NCBI RefSeq assembly: GCF_019393635.1
Contig: NC_057866.1
Span: 4,118,223-4,182,222 of the forward strand
DNA: 64,000 nt
Reading direction: 5' to 3'
DNA from: Dromiciops gliroides
Lineage: Eukaryota > Chordata > Mammalia > Microbiotheria > Microbiotheriidae
Notes under the pieces: generated by a model
Told to the model about the DNA's origin: nothing
The model's input: only the letters and a program-made list of their open reading frames with translations
Databases searched by the model: none
Shown: piece by piece, positions 59,401 to 64,000 of the stretch
How the letters are laid out: the number at the start of each line of letters is the position of its first letter
Position numbering within the stretch: the stretch's first letter is position 1
Program-made: the position numbers and the translations under genes

Positions 59401-60069
59401 GCGAGTGACTAGAGAGTTGGAGGCGGGAAGGTTTCCCTGGCAGGACTGGGAATTCTGGCTGGACTTTTCGGACGACCTGAAACACTTTGGGGCTCCTGCC
59501 GGCCGGCCCCTCCCCGCTTTCAACTGTACATGAGTCATGTACTTTAAACCAGATTTACTGTACCCCACCCCAACTTGTTCTCCTCCCCCTCCAGGTATGG
59601 CCCGTGTGACTCCGCAGGTAGGTTCAGATGGGCCTGAGGCGGCTAAAACCCGCCCACAGGTACGAAGTCTATTTAAATCCGAAAGTGGAGGTGGGCGTGG
59701 GGGTTGAAGTTCTATCCCATATCCTTGCCCTGATCATTCAGACACTGAGAATACAATTAAAATAAAATAAATCTCTGCACCTCAATGCTTACATTCTAAG
59801 GGGCGGGGGGGGAGGGGTAGGAGGCAATATGTATAGACATAGCCATACTAAGGATCCATACTACATGGATGGAAGGGGGGAGGGGAAAGAGGAGGGAAAA
59901 CATTCTGGGGGTGGGGGCAGGCCGAGAAAATAGGCCAGCACGGCTGGATCCTAGAGGAAGTAGGGGACAGTAAAGTGTACGGAGCTAGGAAAGATAGGAA
60001 ACACTTCAAATGCAAACAATGCACTTTATACTTGTTCGGAGAGGGGAGCGGGAGCCACTGAAGTTTATA

Positions 60070-60430
60070 GAGCAGATGATCCGCTCACCCGCCAGGACTG
60101 CGGGAGCTGGAGCTCCTTCAAGCCCCGCCCTCTCTGACGATCATCGAGGGGGAGGGAAATGCCTCCTTTGAAGCAGGGTCCCGCCCCTGTTCCTGCTGCT
60201 GAGTGGCCAGGCTGGCTCCTCCCCAGTGGGCTCGGGATGGTTTGAGGCCTCTGCACCAATCCAGGTGTGCAGAACACTCTGACAGGGGCATCATCGGCAG
60301 CCCATTGGTCGCCTCCGTGGCACGTATCGGGTCGGGGGAGGTCCCTAAGCGGATTCACCAACTTGGGCTTCCAGCCCATCCACCCTTGTAAGCATCTCTG
60401 GGTGTGCTGAGCTGCGGAAGTGTGCAGGAG
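60070..60430 (+). promoter_or_regulatory. DHCR7: Putative DHCR7 promoter and untranslated first exon
   Basis: GC-rich block with CCAAT at 60256-60260, an inverted CCAAT (ATTGG) at 60304-60308, GC-box-like GGGTCGGGGGAGG near 60329, and the splice donor CAGGAG|GTAAGA (exon end 60430). In mammals DHCR7 (7-dehydrocholesterol reductase) starts with untranslated exons a few kb from NADSYN1 on the opposite strand, and its promoter uses SREBP-2 with NF-Y, whose site is CCAAT. The position and strand fit. No DHCR7 protein-coding sequence was found up to 64000, so the assignment rests on synteny and promoter features. Confidence 0.5.
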
Positions 60431-60989
60431 GTAAGAAACCTAGCGGGAAATGGTCCAGGGACTTTGAAGATTCCAAGCAAGTGAGCAGAGTAGTTGGGGA
60501 GGCTCAGCTGGGACGCTCTAGACAAGCAGCATCTTCTCTTCACATAGCTGGGCTCGGTGTGGGGTGTCCAGGTGCGTTAGATTGCAGGTGCCCTTGGTTT
60601 TGCATCCCCAGGGCTTAGCCCAGCGCCCCTTAAGTACAGGCTGAGATGCACGCCAATGCTTGTCGCCAGTGTAGACTTTCTGAGTCGTGGGTGTCATGAA
60701 TCCAAGTGTCTGCTCCATCTCTTACCGCCCCCCCCCTCCCGGGGAATTAGTTACGAAGGTCACAGTGTGGTGGTGCCCAGGGAGCCTGCGGAGAAGGCAT
60801 GAGGATTGGTTTAGTGGGAGCTCGGGGAAGCGCCGTAAGACTTTTAGAAATGACGGGGCAGCTCTATTATTTCACTGTCGAGGGGGCTTGCATCTATTTT
60901 ACATTTTAAACCTGGAATATAAAAACGAGGCGCCAGCCCAGCGCTCGTTATGTTCAGGACGTAACTCAGCCTGGTGGGATGGCTAGAGA

Positions 60990-63900
60990 AAGCCCGGATT
61001 GTCGTAGTTGGAAATCAGGCAGTTTCATCCTGTTCTTAATCTCAACCACCATCTTGTAACGCCAACCACACACAGCTCATTAAACAGTTGATTGGAATTA
61101 TACGTAACGAATCGAAAAGACAGCCCTCGAGACAAACCGGCCCCTGAAGTGACTTACAGGATCGAGAGTACGTTTTGTTTTCCTCGGTTACCCCCGAGAA
61201 TTCATCTTCCTCCATAGGCGTGACTAGGTGCCGGGAGCAGGCTCCAATGGCCCAGCTCGCTTTCTCCCCCTCCTTCCGCTGAAATTGAAGACGTGTAGAC
61301 CGGCCTTCGGTCCCAGTCATTGTTAGCCCCCAGCCGGCCGAGGCGAAGTGTTGGCCGCACGGTTTGGGCTGTTGTTAGTGGGCAAAGACAAATATTATGT
61401 AATCACCAAAAAACAGGGGGGGGGTAACCTCCCCAAAAATGGTTTTTTGAAAGGAGTTAGCCATACTTTGGGGTATTTGTGTTACATAAACTCTGGATTA
61501 TCCTACTGTGGTTTGCAGCAGAATAACCAATGAGAGAGCTCTGGCGGCGAAAGCATTTTTTTTTCTTTTTAAGTTTCCGGGGGGTGAATTCCAGGAGGTC
61601 AGGTCAAGTGGCATTCAAACTTTCAGCTCTCTCAGACCTAGCTCCGTCGTGGTGGGTGGTCAGGGAGGGTCCGGCTTGGGCTCCTGCCTCCTCCTCCCAG
61701 GGACAGGACTTAGCCTTCTGGTTTTGATGACCCGACCCCAAGGGTGCAATTCATTAGGATCACAAGTTCCCGGATCTGTAGCGGGAGGAGCCCCTGTTAT
61801 AAACTGGGAAGCTCGAGTGAATTGTATAGGTTCCCAATGGCCACAAGCAAAGGCACGATTGAACTCATGCTGGCTCCCTTAGCAGTAGGAAGTGGTGGCT
61901 TCATTAGTGGCGAGGCAGCTGCTGGTGGTGCATGCTCGGTCAGAAAGGACCGAGTTCAAATCCAGCCTGCCACTTAATCGCATGACGGCTGGGCGGTTCC
62001 AGTTACGGATAAGATAGCTTACTAGGTGCTATGTAAATGTCCCCCCCCCCTCCTCCTGTTCCCACTCTTCTTCCTGGCTTCTAGGAGATATTTGCAAAGC
62101 GCTTTGCCACCTTAAAAGTTCTCTGTAAATGCTTTGTTCTCACTCTTCCTATCAAGCGGTTCCGAAGGGCGGCGGCCAAGGTAGTCTGGGACGAGCACGG
62201 GCTTTCTTGATAAGAATCCAGCTCAAGGAAACTCTTTCTCCTGTTTTTAGGGCAGAGGTCTTGCAAAATCTGACCACATCAAATTAGGTACGGCTCAGTG
62301 AAATGGGCTTCCTTTGTAATTCTGGTGTTCAGAAAGGGTCTGGAGGCTTCACCCACTGCCCAAGGGGGCCGTGCCCCCAAAGCCCTCTCTAAGCCAATGA
62401 GACTGAAGTGGATCTTGGCCCAGCTGGCGGGGGAGGGTTCTTTTAATTATAAGGAACTGCTTCTGGGAGCAGACTGTCTCACTCCTTACTAGCTTTCTCT
62501 AAGCTGAAATGAGCCCCGAAGTGATGGTCGCCAAAGCTTGGGGGGAGGTGGGGAGGACATGTTAGAGTTTGAAGGAGCCTCGGGAACACCCCATGGGGCT
62601 CCTCCCTTTTGGACTGAGGAGAGAGGCCCAGAGAGGGGAAGGGTCTGGCCTAAGAAGTGACCGGCCGGCCTTCAGACCCAGCGCCCCCGCCTTGGGGAGT
62701 GCCGGAACATGTCCTGGTTTTCACCGAAAGGTCGGATCCTAACTCACAGCCCCCTAGAAGGGGTCAAAGAGGAATAGGAGCAGGCCCTGCTCCCACAGAA
62801 ACGGCTCCCCCAGGCGACAACACTGGGGGCTTTTCCTCCTGCTTCCAGTTTTAAATTGTTCTCATCACCGTGACGACTGCGATGACAGGAGTCACAGTTT
62901 TAGGGTGTTTTGGTTCATCATGGCGCCACCCTCCTTTCCAGACGTGGTTCCAGCCCCCTACCTCCCCAGCCTGCCTGGAGCAGCGCCCATTTCCTTGACA
63001 AAGAAAAACCCAAAAAACTCGAGGAAGAGAGAAGGAAAGGCAAGCAGGTGAAAGGAGCCAACACACAGACCACCCGACACGTCTTTCATGAGTCCACACT
63101 CGTAGCCCCTCACTTCTGTGAGAAGGAAGGAGGGAGGAGACTTTGTTATTTCTCCAGTAATCACCCTGGCTGTTTTTCGTTTACCTTGTTAGGCCCGTAG
63201 GGAGTATCTTTTTCCTGGTTGTCTTTATTTTACTCAGTCAGTAAGCATTTAGTAAGCACCAAGGCACTGTGCTCAGTTGTGGGCATACAAAAAAATGCAG
63301 AAGACAGACCTTGATGTCTGGGAGTTCACGGTCTGAGGAGAGAGAGGGGAAAGGTCAACAGTTAGTTGGGTACAGGTACAGAGTAGTTGGGGGGGGCGGT
63401 CTCTGGGGATCTAGGGACCTGGGAAAGGCCTTTGGGTCCAGGTGGGATTGGAGCGGAGTCTAGAGTCTAGAAGGAAGCCAGTACAGAGAGAGGCAAAGGA
63501 GATTCAATAATCAACAATCTGGTTAATAATCATGAATGATTTAGGGACATGGTGATCTCCTAAATAGAGCTTGGAAGGGTGTTTGCATTGTGTTTGAGAG
63601 CATGTGTTTGTTCTTGGAGAGTTGGGGACAGCTCTACCTGGACCAAGCTAGTGTGGATTTTTTGTTTCTGAAGTTGGGGTTTTTTAAAGATCTCCATTCA
63701 TGTTTTATTCGTTTAGGATGGTTTTTTTTTGACTTGATTTATTTAGACTGATTTTTCCTGTCCAAAGAGGCAGGTTGGACCAGCTTCTTTGCTGCAGTCC
63801 TAGACTGGTGAATGGCAAAGGGTGTGGGCCTGCAAAGACACCTGCTGACTCCACAGCCCGCCCCCCTCCAAACTCAGGAGGGGCACGCCCCTGGCCCAGC

Positions 63901-64000
63901 CTTGCAGTCTCAGTGGGGAAGGAAGTGTCCTTGCATATCAAGACTCGATGCCTCCCCCATCCCTTCTCATGCCCGCCGCCTTTGAAGATGGGGCAGCTCA
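60990..64000. other. Expected DHCR7 intron 1, no coding exon seen
   Basis: Contains a MIR scrap (61935-61975, GAGTTCAAATCCAGCCTGCC), MIR-like 62090-62130 and an L2-type end at 63235-63350. None of the open frames on either strand matches DHCR7 or another protein I can name. Confidence 0.45.

Noticed and set aside
58434-59485. Long GC-rich frames around the NADSYN1 promoter
   Set aside because: Only the first 28 codons plus one base (58856-58940) are coding. The rest continues into intron 1 or opposite-strand CpG-rich DNA.
60978-61040. ATGGCTAGAGAAAGC as a DHCR7 start
   Set aside because: The following residues do not match the DHCR7 N-terminus, and in mammals the start codon lies in a later exon.

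Overview
The window is a piece of metatherian (marsupial) nuclear genome. The evidence is the very high density of marsupial-type CORE-SINEs (heads of the form GGGGCAGCTAGGTGGCRCAGTGGATARAGCAC followed by a tRNA-like box B), marsupial L1 sequence including a half-L1 (HAL1), old CR1/L3, L2 and MIR fragments, and an intron-rich vertebrate gene. American versus Australian origin cannot be decided by eye. I saw no CRISPR array, prokaryotic operon, tRNA or rRNA gene, and no clearly recognisable endogenous retrovirus.

Layout. 1-23 kb is AT-rich and gene-poor. It holds a long degraded sense-strand L1 (1-4.2 kb) cut by three SINEs, CR1/L3 fragments (5.0, 13.7-14.4 and 16.1-16.4 kb), an old repeat split by an L2/MIR-like piece (5.5-6.8 kb), about a dozen SINEs and several microsatellites. 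At 23.2-24.3 kb on the minus strand lies an intact one-exon receptor of the Mas-related GPCR family. From about 25 kb the sequence becomes GC-rich.

28.7-58.95 kb on the minus strand is a complete NADSYN1 gene (glutamine-dependent NAD+ synthetase). I resolved all 21 coding exons by hand. Every reading-frame phase closes, giving a 707-residue protein with the glutaminase triad (E45, K114, C175) and the synthetase SGGxDS loop (357-362). Its introns carry a HAL1, numerous SINEs, a four-copy 150-bp tandem repeat beside exon 14, and in intron 1 a tandem array made from MIR/L2-type 3' tails. The 3' UTR contains a long compound GA/CA microsatellite.

58.7-59.5 kb is the NADSYN1 CpG-rich promoter. About 1.2 kb further on, a second GC-rich block with two oppositely oriented CCAAT boxes and a consensus splice donor at 60431 is the likely promoter and untranslated first exon of DHCR7, which lies head-to-head with NADSYN1 in other mammals. 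No DHCR7 coding exon is visible before the window ends.

Together the right half is the conserved NADSYN1/DHCR7 divergent pair (NAD synthesis and the last step of cholesterol synthesis). The left half is repeat-rich intergenic DNA with one sensory-type receptor gene. I did not find a novel biological system. The most unusual structures are the MIR/L2-tail array, the repeated SINE insertions at one target, and the simple repeats placed next to NADSYN1 splice sites and in its 3' UTR.
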